A stretch of 7,558 nt of DNA from the NCBI GenBank assembly GCA_041486385.1, contig JBGPLJ010000177.1, forward strand, positions 1 to 7,558, in the 5' to 3' direction. This stretch comes from JBGPLJ01 sp041486385. Lineage in GTDB: Bacteria > Pseudomonadota > Gammaproteobacteria > Steroidobacterales > Steroidobacteraceae. Below are positions 1 through 5,938 of the stretch, one piece after another; positions within the stretch are counted from its first letter, which is position 1, and the number at the start of each line of letters is the position of its first letter. A program made the position numbers and the translations under genes. A model generated the notes under the pieces. That model was given only the letters and a program-made list of their open reading frames with translations. It ran no database searches and was not told where the DNA came from.

Positions 1-705
1 GAACACGAAGGGCGTGACGATCCACAGGGACGCGATCTCGCCCACGGTGTGCAGCATTCCGGCCGCATGGGCGGGCGATACGGCGGCGGAGCCCGCGAGA
101 GGCGTTCCCCCCGCCGCATCGCCTTCGACCGCCTTGCGCTCCAGGATCCGGCGCATGAACTGCGCGTTGACGACGTACATCTGGAACACTTCGTCCGAGA
201 CCGGCGGCGGGTTCAGGCTGGGGTCCCGGGACTTCACCAGCAGATCGCGCTCTTCCTGATCGGGAAACAGGGAGGTATTTACCCGCTCCATCAGGGGGTC
301 CAGGTCCTGGCCGAGGACGGAGTACAGGGTGTTTCCCTTGCGCATCGTCTCGTCCAGGCCCATCAGGCGCGCGTAATTCTCGTTGAGTTTGTACTGGATG
401 CGGATGCGCAGGTTGAGCTTTTCCTGGTCGTCGGGCAGCAGGCTCCCCACCTGGCGGGCCGCCAGGAATACCGTGACGAACAGGATGGCGAAGAGCGCCA
501 GGATGCCCACGACCCGGTTCAGGCCGCGCCGCTCCATGAAGTTGACGACGGGGATGACGATGTACGCGGCGGCGGCGCCGACCAGCAGCGGCACGATAAT
601 GGCGCGCAGCGCCCACACCAGCAGCAGCGCCAGCGCCAGCAACAGCAGGGCGCCCGTGGCGTACAGGATCGTGGCGCGGGTCTTGCGGATGGAGGGGGTG
701 TCCAT
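1..705 (-). CDS. AI-2E/PerM-type membrane transporter, N-terminal part (cut by left edge)
   Basis: The 235 codons from ATG at 705 to the left edge are open, so this gene is partial at its 3' end. Three hydrophobic segments are seen at about residues 11-33, 35-54 and 63-82. The second and third contain the pattern typical of the AI-2E/PerM/YdiK family N-terminus: 'PLLVGAAAAYIVIPVVNFMERR', broken here as PLLVGAAAAYIV then IPVVNFMERR, followed by a hydrophobic helix. Next comes a soluble stretch of about 140 residues (83-223) and the start of another membrane segment (LWIVTPFVF) at the edge. The family comprises inner-membrane permease-like proteins with varied or unknown substrates (small-molecule or ion export), so no substrate is claimed. 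The soluble stretch seems long for the family, and it has an Ala/Gly/Pro-rich part at about 194-213. GGAAG lies just upstream of the ATG as a weak ribosome site. The gene lies 117 bases downstream of the CNB gene on the same strand. Third codon positions are strongly G/C. Confidence 0.5.
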   Translation of the reverse strand, partial: MDTPSIRKTRATILYATGALLLLALALLLVWALRAIIVPLLVGAAAAYIVIPVVNFMERRGLNRVVGILALFAILFVTVFLAARQVGSLLPDDQEKLNLRIRIQYKLNENYARLMGLDETMRKGNTLYSVLGQDLDPLMERVNTSLFPDQEERDLLVKSRDPSLNPPPVSDEVFQMYVVNAQFMRRILERKAVEGDAAGGTPLAGSAAVSPAHAAGMLHTVGEIASLWIVTPFVF

Positions 706-822
706 GGCTTCCGGTCGGTGGCTTTTCGCGCGGGTCCCGGGCGGCGCCGTCCGGGGGCGGCTCGCCGCGGCGAGCGGAGCGCGGAATTCCGGCTGCGGCA
801 CTCCGGTCGCGGGGAGGCCGGG
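706..822 (-). other. Very GC-rich spacer between CNB gene and AI-2E-type gene
   Basis: This 117-base spacer is extremely GC-rich: the row 721-780 counts 51 G/C of 60. It contains the 16-base palindrome listed separately. I see no T-run that would make a standard intrinsic terminator, and no convincing promoter boxes. Read-through from the CNB gene into the AI-2E-type gene is therefore possible. Confidence 0.5.
760..775. repeat. 16-base perfect palindrome in spacer
   Basis: GCTCGCCGCGGCGAGC reads the same on both strands. It could fold as a 6-bp stem with a CGCG loop in RNA, or serve as a dimeric protein site. In DNA this GC-rich, short palindromes also arise by chance. No U-tract follows on the minus strand, so a terminator call is not supported. 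Confidence 0.35.
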
Positions 823-1461
823 TTAACCTTCCTCTTCCCGGTACAGTTCCTCGATGGCGCTTTCCATCATGCGGGAGATCACCCACGCCAGCTTGCGCAG
901 GATCTTGGTCCCGGTGACGGGCATGCGCGCCACGATCGATTCCAGATCGGCGCGGAAGAACACGAGCGCTTCCGTCGGTTCGAGCGCCCGGGCGGACATG
1001 AACCGCACCGTGCCTTCGAGCAGGGCGCCTTCGCCGAAGAAGCTGCCCGCTTCGAGCAAGCCGAGGCGCCGGATCTGGCGGCCCTGGCTGTCCTGCCGGA
1101 ACAGTTCGACGACACCCTTCTTCACGACGTACATGGCCGCCCCGGGCGTCCCCTGTTCGCAGATCATCTCGCCCACCCGGTACGACCGCTCGTGCACCAT
1201 GGCCGCCAGCAGCTTCAACTCCTTGGCGGAGAGCATGTCGAAGAGCGGAATTTCCCCCAGGATGTGGGCGTTGTCGGGCGCTTCCGCGCGGCGCAGAAAC
1301 AGGTGGCTGAAGAACGCGGACTTGCGCACGGGTTTGACCGGAACCGCGGGGGCGGATGGCACCAGCACGGTGCCGGCCGAGCCGGACGTCTGTTCGGGAT
1401 CGTCCGCCGTTACGGTTCCCGCAGCGCGGCTCGCCGCCGTTTGTTCTGGATCGTCCGCCAT
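823..1461 (-). CDS. Stand-alone cyclic-nucleotide-binding (Crp/CAP_ED-type) domain protein
   Basis: This is a cytoplasmic protein of 212 residues. The first 60 or so are low-complexity (Ala/Pro/Thr-rich), followed by a single CNB domain at about 67-185. The phosphate-binding cassette is visible as FGEGALLEGTVR at residues 142-153. E144 and R153 sit where the family binds the ribose hydroxyl and cyclic phosphate; the next residues are FM rather than the usual small Ser/Ala. A C-terminal helix ends in REEEG, and there is no helix-turn-helix, so this is a sensor or partner protein rather than a CRP-like DNA-binding regulator. ATG at 1461 is chosen because AAGGGA lies about 11 bases upstream and the domain begins well after it. 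The same frame stays open up to 2163, but that part overlaps the pump gene in another frame and is a high-GC shadow. The gene lies 143 bases downstream of the pump stop, so it may modulate pump or permease activity; this is inferred from context only. Confidence 0.85.
   Translation of the reverse strand: MADDPEQTAASRAAGTVTADDPEQTSGSAGTVLVPSAPAVPVKPVRKSAFFSHLFLRRAEAPDNAHILGEIPLFDMLSAKELKLLAAMVHERSYRVGEMICEQGTPGAAMYVVKKGVVELFRQDSQGRQIRRLGLLEAGSFFGEGALLEGTVRFMSARALEPTEALVFFRADLESIVARMPVTGTKILRKLAWVISRMMESAIEELYREEEG
1387..1458 (-). repeat. Imperfect tandem duplication in the CNB protein N-terminus
   Basis: Residues 2-17 (ADDPEQTAASRAAGTV) and 19-32 (ADDPEQTSGSAGTV) are near copies. At DNA level, 18 bases at 1391-1408 and 1442-1459 match at 17 positions, offset by 51 bases (17 codons). 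This is an in-frame duplication in a disordered linker, probably formed by slippage. No function is evident. Confidence 0.7.
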
Positions 1462-1604
1462 GGGGTTTGGAGTCCCTTCGATGCGCTCGGCTCGGGCCCC
1501 CTGCCGACTGCCGGCGGCGGGTACGGAACCGGAACCGCCGGAGTGCGCGCCGTGTTTGGGCTGACCGCGTCGCCGGGATCCGCCGTGGCGGTGCTCCGTG
1601 GGCC
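1462..1604 (-). other. Spacer between pump gene and CNB gene
   Basis: This GC-rich spacer of 143 bases carries the likely CNB ribosome site (AAGGGA, about 11 bases before ATG at 1461). I see short GC-rich self-complementary runs but no hairpin followed by a T-run, and no clear promoter. Co-transcription with the pump is plausible but not shown. Confidence 0.4.
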
Positions 1605-4289
1605 TCACGCCGGCCGTATGGGCAGGCGCTCCATCAGCCGCACCGCCACCTTGCGCGCCTCTTCGAGCGCCAGCGCCGTCGCGGCGACCGCCACCACCAC
1701 GAACCATTGCCGCGCCGTCAGCGCCACCGTGCGGAACACGTCTTCCGCCGGCGCCCATTCCACGACGGCGATCTGCAGCAGCGCCACCATGCCCACGGCG
1801 ATCCACAGGGTGCGGTTGCTGAAGAAGCTGGACAGGAACGTGGAGATGCGCTCGGAGCGCGAGTTGAACACGCTGAAGATCTGGAACATCACGAAGGTCG
1901 TGAAGGCCATGGTCTTGGCAACCTCTTCGCCATAGTTCTGCAAGGCCCAGATCAGCACCCCCAGCGTGCCCACCACCATGACGGCGCCCGCGAACATGAT
2001 GCGGCCGAAGCGGGGCCACGTGAGAATGTCGGCTCCGGGGGGACGCGGCTTCTCCTGCATGATTTCCGGACGCGTCGGCTCCAGGCCCAGGGCAATGGCC
2101 GGCGGTCCGTCCATGATGATGTTGACCCAGAGAATCTGGATGGGCGTGAACGGATCCGGCCACTTGAACACCGCCGCCAGGAACATGGTGAGCAGGGCGC
2201 CCACGTTGGTGGACAGCTGGAAGCGCACGAATTTGAGGATGTTGTCATAGAGGACGCGGCCCCGATGGATCGCACTCACGATCGTTGCGAAGTTGTCATC
2301 GGTCAACACCATTGTCGCAGCTTCCTTCGCGACAGCCGTACCAGTGATCCCCATCGCAACGCCGATGTCCGCCGCCTTCAAGGCCGGAGCATCGTTGACG
2401 CCATCACCGGTCATCGCGACGACGTGACCTTTCAACTGCAGGGCGCGCACGATCTTGACCTTGTGCGCCGGTGCTACGCGTGCGAATACGGAAACGTTAT
2501 CGAGAGTTGCTGCCAGTTCGGCTGAATCCTGGGCGTCGAGCTCGGCACCGGAGCGCGTATCGCCTTCGAGACCCAGCTCGCGTGCGATCGCTGTTGCAGT
2601 CGATTTGTGATCTCCGGTGATCATCTTCACCGCGATACCCGCCTCCTTGCACTGCCTGATCGCCTCCCTGGCCTCCGGACGCGGCGGATCCATGATTCCG
2701 AGAAGCCCAAGGAACGTAAGATCGGTAACATAGCGCGCCAGATCGCCCGAACCCGTGAACTCTGACCTGGGCAGAATCCGGGATGCGACGAGAAGACCCC
2801 GCAGCCCGCGCGCACCGAAATCCAGATAGGCGCGCTCGATCTTCTCGCGCGGCAGATCCTGCAGCAGACGGGGTCCCGAGGAACTCATTTCGAAAGTACA
2901 GCGCGCGAGCAGCACGTCAGGCGCACCCTTGACGTGCATCACGACTTGGTCGTCAGCCGCATGGAAGGTGGCCATGAACTTGTGAGCGGAATCGAATGGC
3001 ACTTCGGCGAAACGCGGAAGCTCCGCGTCGACCGTTTCGCGAGCAACACCGCCCTTGGCAGCGAGTACCAGCAGCGCCGCCTCCATCGGGTCTCCAACGA
3101 CGCGTTCGGCATCGATGCGGCTGTCGTTGCACCCCACGACCGCATCGAGCAACGGTGTGAGCTCGGGCCCCTGTTGATCTCCCTGTGCCGCGCGGATCGC
3201 TCCCTGTGTGCGATAACCTTCGCCAGTGACTTCGAAGAATCGGTCCGCAAAAAAGAAGGCGCGAACCGTCATCTCGTTGAGCGTGAGCGTGCCGGTCTTG
3301 TCCGAGCAGATTACGGTCGTACAACCAAGGGTTTCGACGCTCGCCAGACGTTTGACGATTGCGCGACGGCGGGCCATCTGGTGCATACCGAGGGCAAGCG
3401 TGACCGTCACGACGACGGGTAAACCTTCTGGCATAGCGGCTACGGCAAGCGCTATCCCATCAATGATGACGTGTGTGGGACTTGCCCCGCGAAGCAACTC
3501 CAGAAACGATAGAAGTCCGACCAGAGCCAGCGCGATGGCGCCGAGCCGCTTGCCCAATCGGTCAAGCTGGATCTGCAGGGGGCTCGGCAGCTCGGCTGTC
3601 TCGGCGAGCTGCCGAGACAGACGACCGACCTCCGTGCGCCCCGCTGTTGCGGTAACTATGAGTTCACCGCGGCCGCGAGTCGCAAGCGTATTCATATACG
3701 CCATATTTGTCCGATCTCCGATCGCGAGATCAGCGTCCGTCAAAGCGTCAGTGATCTTTGCGACTGGAGCGGACTCGCCAGTCAAGGTCGATTCATCTAT
3801 TTCAAGGTTCGCGCTTAGCACGAACCGACCGTCTGCTGCGATACGGTCGCCGGCTTCGACGAGAAGAAGATCGCCCGGAACAACATTCTCTGCCGGCACG
3901 TCTGCAACGACACCCATGCGCCGAACGCGAGCCGTGATGGAAAGCATGCCCTTGAGAGCGGCGAGACTACGCTCTGCCCGATACTCCTGGTAGAAGCCGA
4001 TCAGCGCGTTCACCACCACGACGCATGCGATGACGATCGCATCTTTCTTGTTACCAATTGCTGCAGATAGCAGGGAGGCGCCGAGCAGAATCAGAATCAG
4101 AGCGCTCGAGAACTGACTGCCGAAAACCAGCCACTTCGATCGCGGCGGCGGAGACGGCAGCACATTGGGTCCGAACTGCTGCTGTCGAGTCTGCGCTTCC
4201 TCTTCACTGAGTCCGGCCTCAACACGTACGTGGCTACGTGCGGCGAGTTCGCCGATTGTTTCGGTGTGAGGAGGGCGGGCACTGGCCAT
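1605..4289 (-). CDS. P2-type cation-transporting ATPase (Ca2+-ATPase/PMR1-like pump)
   Basis: This 894-residue inner-membrane pump couples ATP hydrolysis to cation export, probably Ca2+. Family landmarks appear in order: the N-terminal cation-ATPase domain (about 10-75), M1-M2 (about 55-100), actuator-domain TGES (170-173), M4 PEGLP (287-291), phosphorylation motif DKTGT with D330, nucleotide-domain KGAP (454-457), TGD (558-560), hinge TGDGVND (627-633), then M5-M10 to the C-terminus. All catalytic motifs are intact and the length is normal for P2 pumps. In M5, N695 is kept but the site-I acid (SERCA E771) is A698. In M6, N723 and D727 are kept but SERCA T799 is M726. The M6 sequence NIIMDGPPA resembles PMR1/SPCA pumps with one transported ion. 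The PMR1 residue Q783, important for Mn2+, is I732 here, which favours Ca2+ by inference. The ATG at 4289 fits the family N-terminus, though no strong Shine-Dalgarno is seen. Base composition changes sharply near codon 672-676 (see the seam entry). Confidence 0.93.
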   Translation of the reverse strand: MASARPPHTETIGELAARSHVRVEAGLSEEEAQTRQQQFGPNVLPSPPPRSKWLVFGSQFSSALILILLGASLLSAAIGNKKDAIVIACVVVVNALIGFYQEYRAERSLAALKGMLSITARVRRMGVVADVPAENVVPGDLLLVEAGDRIAADGRFVLSANLEIDESTLTGESAPVAKITDALTDADLAIGDRTNMAYMNTLATRGRGELIVTATAGRTEVGRLSRQLAETAELPSPLQIQLDRLGKRLGAIALALVGLLSFLELLRGASPTHVIIDGIALAVAAMPEGLPVVVTVTLALGMHQMARRRAIVKRLASVETLGCTTVICSDKTGTLTLNEMTVRAFFFADRFFEVTGEGYRTQGAIRAAQGDQQGPELTPLLDAVVGCNDSRIDAERVVGDPMEAALLVLAAKGGVARETVDAELPRFAEVPFDSAHKFMATFHAADDQVVMHVKGAPDVLLARCTFEMSSSGPRLLQDLPREKIERAYLDFGARGLRGLLVASRILPRSEFTGSGDLARYVTDLTFLGLLGIMDPPRPEAREAIRQCKEAGIAVKMITGDHKSTATAIARELGLEGDTRSGAELDAQDSAELAATLDNVSVFARVAPAHKVKIVRALQLKGHVVAMTGDGVNDAPALKAADIGVAMGITGTAVAKEAATMVLTDDNFATIVSAIHRGRVLYDNILKFVRFQLSTNVGALLTMFLAAVFKWPDPFTPIQILWVNIIMDGPPAIALGLEPTRPEIMQEKPRPPGADILTWPRFGRIMFAGAVMVVGTLGVLIWALQNYGEEVAKTMAFTTFVMFQIFSVFNSRSERISTFLSSFFSNRTLWIAVGMVALLQIAVVEWAPAEDVFRTVALTARQWFVVVAVAATALALEEARKVAVRLMERLPIRPA
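2240..2290. other. Composition and codon-use seam inside the pump gene
   Basis: Moving along the gene, codons for residues 651-670 include 6 of 20 ending in A/T, and those for residues 1-20 include 8 of 20. From residue 676 to 715 only 3 of 40 end in A/T. GC in 60-base rows rises from 53% (2281-2340) to 72% (1981-2040). The reading frame and protein motifs continue smoothly. The seam separates the catalytic domains plus M1-M4 from M5-M10. Intragenic recombination with a relative, or an assembly join in a conserved stretch, could both explain it. Confidence 0.6.
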
Positions 4290-4315
4290 AGCGAGTCGAA
4301 TCGAATATTGAGGCG

Positions 4316-4411
4316 TTACTGTCGAGAAGGGTACCCACCGCAGACGCCGCGTGCGGCGGCTGCATCTTGCGAGGAGTAACAGAGGAAGACGGCTTTGGCG
4401 GATTCGCTCAT
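4316..4411 (-). pseudogene. Broken 5' end of a TIR-domain protein gene (relic)
   Basis: A 31-codon reading frame begins at ATG 4411 and stops at TAA 4316-4318. Residues 1-24 (MSESAKAVFLCYSSQD then AAAARGVC) closely resemble the start of bacterial TIR-domain proteins, whose first strand reads like AVFLSYASQD followed by AEAARRI and a helix; many carry TPR repeats behind the TIR domain. After residue 24 (about base 4340) the likeness stops: the expected continuation (about E-A-L-R, then a D/E-rich loop) is absent in all three minus-strand frames, and the pump gene begins soon after. This looks like the stub left by a deletion or recombination that removed the rest of the gene. No Shine-Dalgarno is seen. 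TIR proteins often act as NAD-cleaving or signalling effectors in defence, but this stub would have no such activity. The family match comes from memory of the motif and has not been tested by a search. Confidence 0.6.
4340..4363. repeat. Strong GC-rich inverted repeat (possible hairpin/terminator) after the sulfatase
   Basis: On the plus strand GCAG-a-CGCCGC-GT-GCGGCG-g-CTGC pairs as ten base pairs around one mismatch and a two-base centre. It lies about 70 bases beyond the sulfatase stop and could slow or end transcription of the GST-propeller-sulfatase unit. The bases after it on the minus strand (GGTGGGTACCC) lack a T-run, so it is not a textbook intrinsic terminator. It coincides with the point where TIR likeness ends. 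Confidence 0.4.
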
Positions 4412-4430
4412 CTTATGTAGCGCCGGAATG

Positions 4431-5918
4431 TCACAATGAGATCGAATGTTGAACGAGTTTTCCCAACTCCGACCGTAGCGTTTCGACAAGAGCGCGATTG
4501 TCGTGATTGTTGATTACGTTTCGGTCCTCGCGGGGGTCCGCCTGCAGGTCATACAACTCGTCGAGCTCCGGATGTTGAATCCAGTGAATCAGTTTGTAGC
4601 GATCGGTTCGAATTGCCTTGTAGTCGGCATCGAGCACCCAAGGATACGGTCGGTCGTCGCTGAAGTTTTCGATGAAGACAGAGTGTCGTCTTGTGCCCCG
4701 GCCCCCTCCGCTTGTGAGCAGCGGCAGAAACGACGTGCCCTGAATCTGCTCAGCTATGTTGGCCCCACCGAACTGCAGGATGGTTGGCGCAATATCGACT
4801 GATGAGACGAGCGCATCATTCGTAGCTGCCGCAGCCACGGTCGGCGAATATCGCACCAGCAATGGGGCGCGCACGGATTCTTCATAGGGCAGGCGGCGTT
4901 CAATACTCAATCCATGTTCGCCAAAGAAGAAGCCGTTATCGCTGGTGAAGATAATTACCGTGTTGTCGATCTCTCCGGACTCTTCGAGTGCTGACATGAT
5001 GTAGCCTAGACTCTCATCAACCGACAAGATCATCTCGGCCCTGTCGCGAATGCTCTGCTCGCTCATGCCTGGTTCCAGCATGGCTCCAAATTCCAGAACA
5101 GTCGCATCCGTTTGTTTGCGCTCGAGGAATCGCTGCACCATTACGCTGCCCAACGCACCCTGTATGGCCGACTTGGCTATCTTCGAGCGCGGAAAGATTT
5201 CGTTCTGATAACGGCCGCGATAGCGTTCGGCGGCGATGTAGCGCGCGCCATAGGTCGTATCCATAGATCCATCGTTGCGCTGGATCGCATCCGGATGCAC
5301 TGCCTTGTGGGCGAGATAGAGAAAATACGGACGCTTTGTGTCGCGCTGTCCACGGATGAAGCCTAGCGCGCGATCGGTGAGCAGATCTGTCACATAGCCG
5401 GAGACTTTCTGCAACCGGCCGTTCTCAAATAATTCCGGATCGATGATTTTTCCCTGCCCGGGAAAACTGACCCAGTAGTCGAATCCCGGGCGCGGCGTCG
5501 GGTCGTTTCCCATGTGCCATTTGCCGACGAGCCCCGTCGTGTAACCAGATCGCTGCAGCTCCTGCGGAAATGTCGGCAGGAGGTGGCTTAGGAGGCTTCT
5601 GTCTTCATTGTTATAGATGCCGTGTCGGGCAGTGTACTGGCCGGTCAGCAGACAGGCGCGGTTGGGTGAGCACAGTGGTGTCGCGTGAAAGGCGCGCGTG
5701 AACGACGTTCCTTCTCTGGCAATCCGGTCAATATTCGGCGTCTTGAGATAGGGGTGCCCGCCTGCTCCGAATTCGTCCCATCTGAGGTCATCAACGACCA
5801 CCAGAATAATGTTGGGTCGAGGGTTTCTGCGGACCCCAGCCGCGCCAACGCTGCTGCCGCCGAATGCAGCAGCAGCGACCATGCCGCCAATCAACTTGAT
5901 TGATGACCTGCGATCCAT
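4431..5918 (-). CDS. Exported S1-type sulfatase with atypical active-site residues
   Basis: This protein of 495 residues should hydrolyse sulfate esters outside the cytoplasm. The leader MDRRSSIKLIGG plus a hydrophobic Ala/Gly stretch (to about residue 28) has a twin-arginine pattern (R3-R4, K8), suggesting Tat export. Sulfatase landmarks: NIILVVVDDLR with metal ligands D43-D44; the formylglycine signature CSPNRACLLTG at 83-93 (C83 to be converted, R87); GKWH at 132-135; HKAVHP at 204-209; SDNG at 326-329 (D327, N328); GEHG at 333-336; YEESVR at 345-350; and the usual C-terminal YKLI...ELYDL..DP.E region. Two positions differ from the norm: N86 replaces Ser/Ala of CxPSR, and R341 stands where the sulfate-contacting Lys usually lies. 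Start 5918 is preferred over 5936 and the longer frame from 6158 because GGGGAGA lies 9 bases upstream and the leader begins there. The upstream extension is a shadow of the propeller gene. No formylglycine-generating enzyme gene is in the window. Substrate unknown. Confidence 0.9.
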   Translation of the reverse strand: MDRRSSIKLIGGMVAAAAFGGSSVGAAGVRRNPRPNIILVVVDDLRWDEFGAGGHPYLKTPNIDRIAREGTSFTRAFHATPLCSPNRACLLTGQYTARHGIYNNEDRSLLSHLLPTFPQELQRSGYTTGLVGKWHMGNDPTPRPGFDYWVSFPGQGKIIDPELFENGRLQKVSGYVTDLLTDRALGFIRGQRDTKRPYFLYLAHKAVHPDAIQRNDGSMDTTYGARYIAAERYRGRYQNEIFPRSKIAKSAIQGALGSVMVQRFLERKQTDATVLEFGAMLEPGMSEQSIRDRAEMILSVDESLGYIMSALEESGEIDNTVIIFTSDNGFFFGEHGLSIERRLPYEESVRAPLLVRYSPTVAAAATNDALVSSVDIAPTILQFGGANIAEQIQGTSFLPLLTSGGGRGTRRHSVFIENFSDDRPYPWVLDADYKAIRTDRYKLIHWIQHPELDELYDLQADPREDRNVINNHDNRALVETLRSELGKLVQHSISL

Positions 5919-5927
5919 CGTGCGTAT

Positions 5928-5934
5928 TCTCCCC
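5928..5934 (-). promoter_or_regulatory. Ribosome binding site of the sulfatase gene
   Basis: GGGGAGA on the minus strand sits 9 bases before the ATG at 5918. It decides between this start and the in-frame ATG at 5936, which has no such sequence before it. It lies in the 20-base gap after the propeller stop codon. Confidence 0.7.
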
Positions 5935-5938
5935 ATCT

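Larger units (their letters stand above)
4290..4430 (-). other. Intermodule spacer holding the pump leader and a TIR gene relic
   Basis: These 141 bases separate the sulfatase stop from the pump start. They contain the TIR-like broken start (4316-4411) and a strong inverted repeat (4340-4363), both listed separately. Next to the pump ATG (4290-4315) the sequence is more AT-rich (CAATATTCGATTCG on the minus strand). A pump promoter could lie in this spacer, but I cannot place -35/-10 boxes with confidence. Confidence 0.5.

Noticed and set aside
49..1935. A 628-codon plus-strand open frame across the AI-2E-type gene, CNB gene and end of the pump gene
   Set aside because: It runs antisense to three recognisable proteins and through both spacers. 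Its translation is rich in Arg, His, Gln and Gly with no domain. Long antisense frames are expected in DNA of about 70% GC.
1462..2163. The upstream 234 codons of the frame leading into the CNB gene
   Set aside because: It overlaps the pump's C-terminal membrane half in another frame and reads as His/Gly/Arg-rich shadow. The CNB start at 1461 has a ribosome site and suits the domain.
1356..2525. A 389-codon plus-strand frame
   Set aside because: It is antisense to the pump gene, Arg/His-rich and without any family motif, consistent with a compositional shadow.
4290..4430. A pump promoter with -35/-10 boxes
   Set aside because: TCGACA and several AT-rich hexamers are present, but no pair has acceptable spacing and match, so I did not list one.
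5850..5873. An 8-bp inverted repeat (GCTGCTGC ... GCAGCAGC) near the sulfatase start
   Set aside because: It lies in Ala, Gly and Ser codons of the export leader; repeated GCN/AGC codons explain it without a regulatory role.
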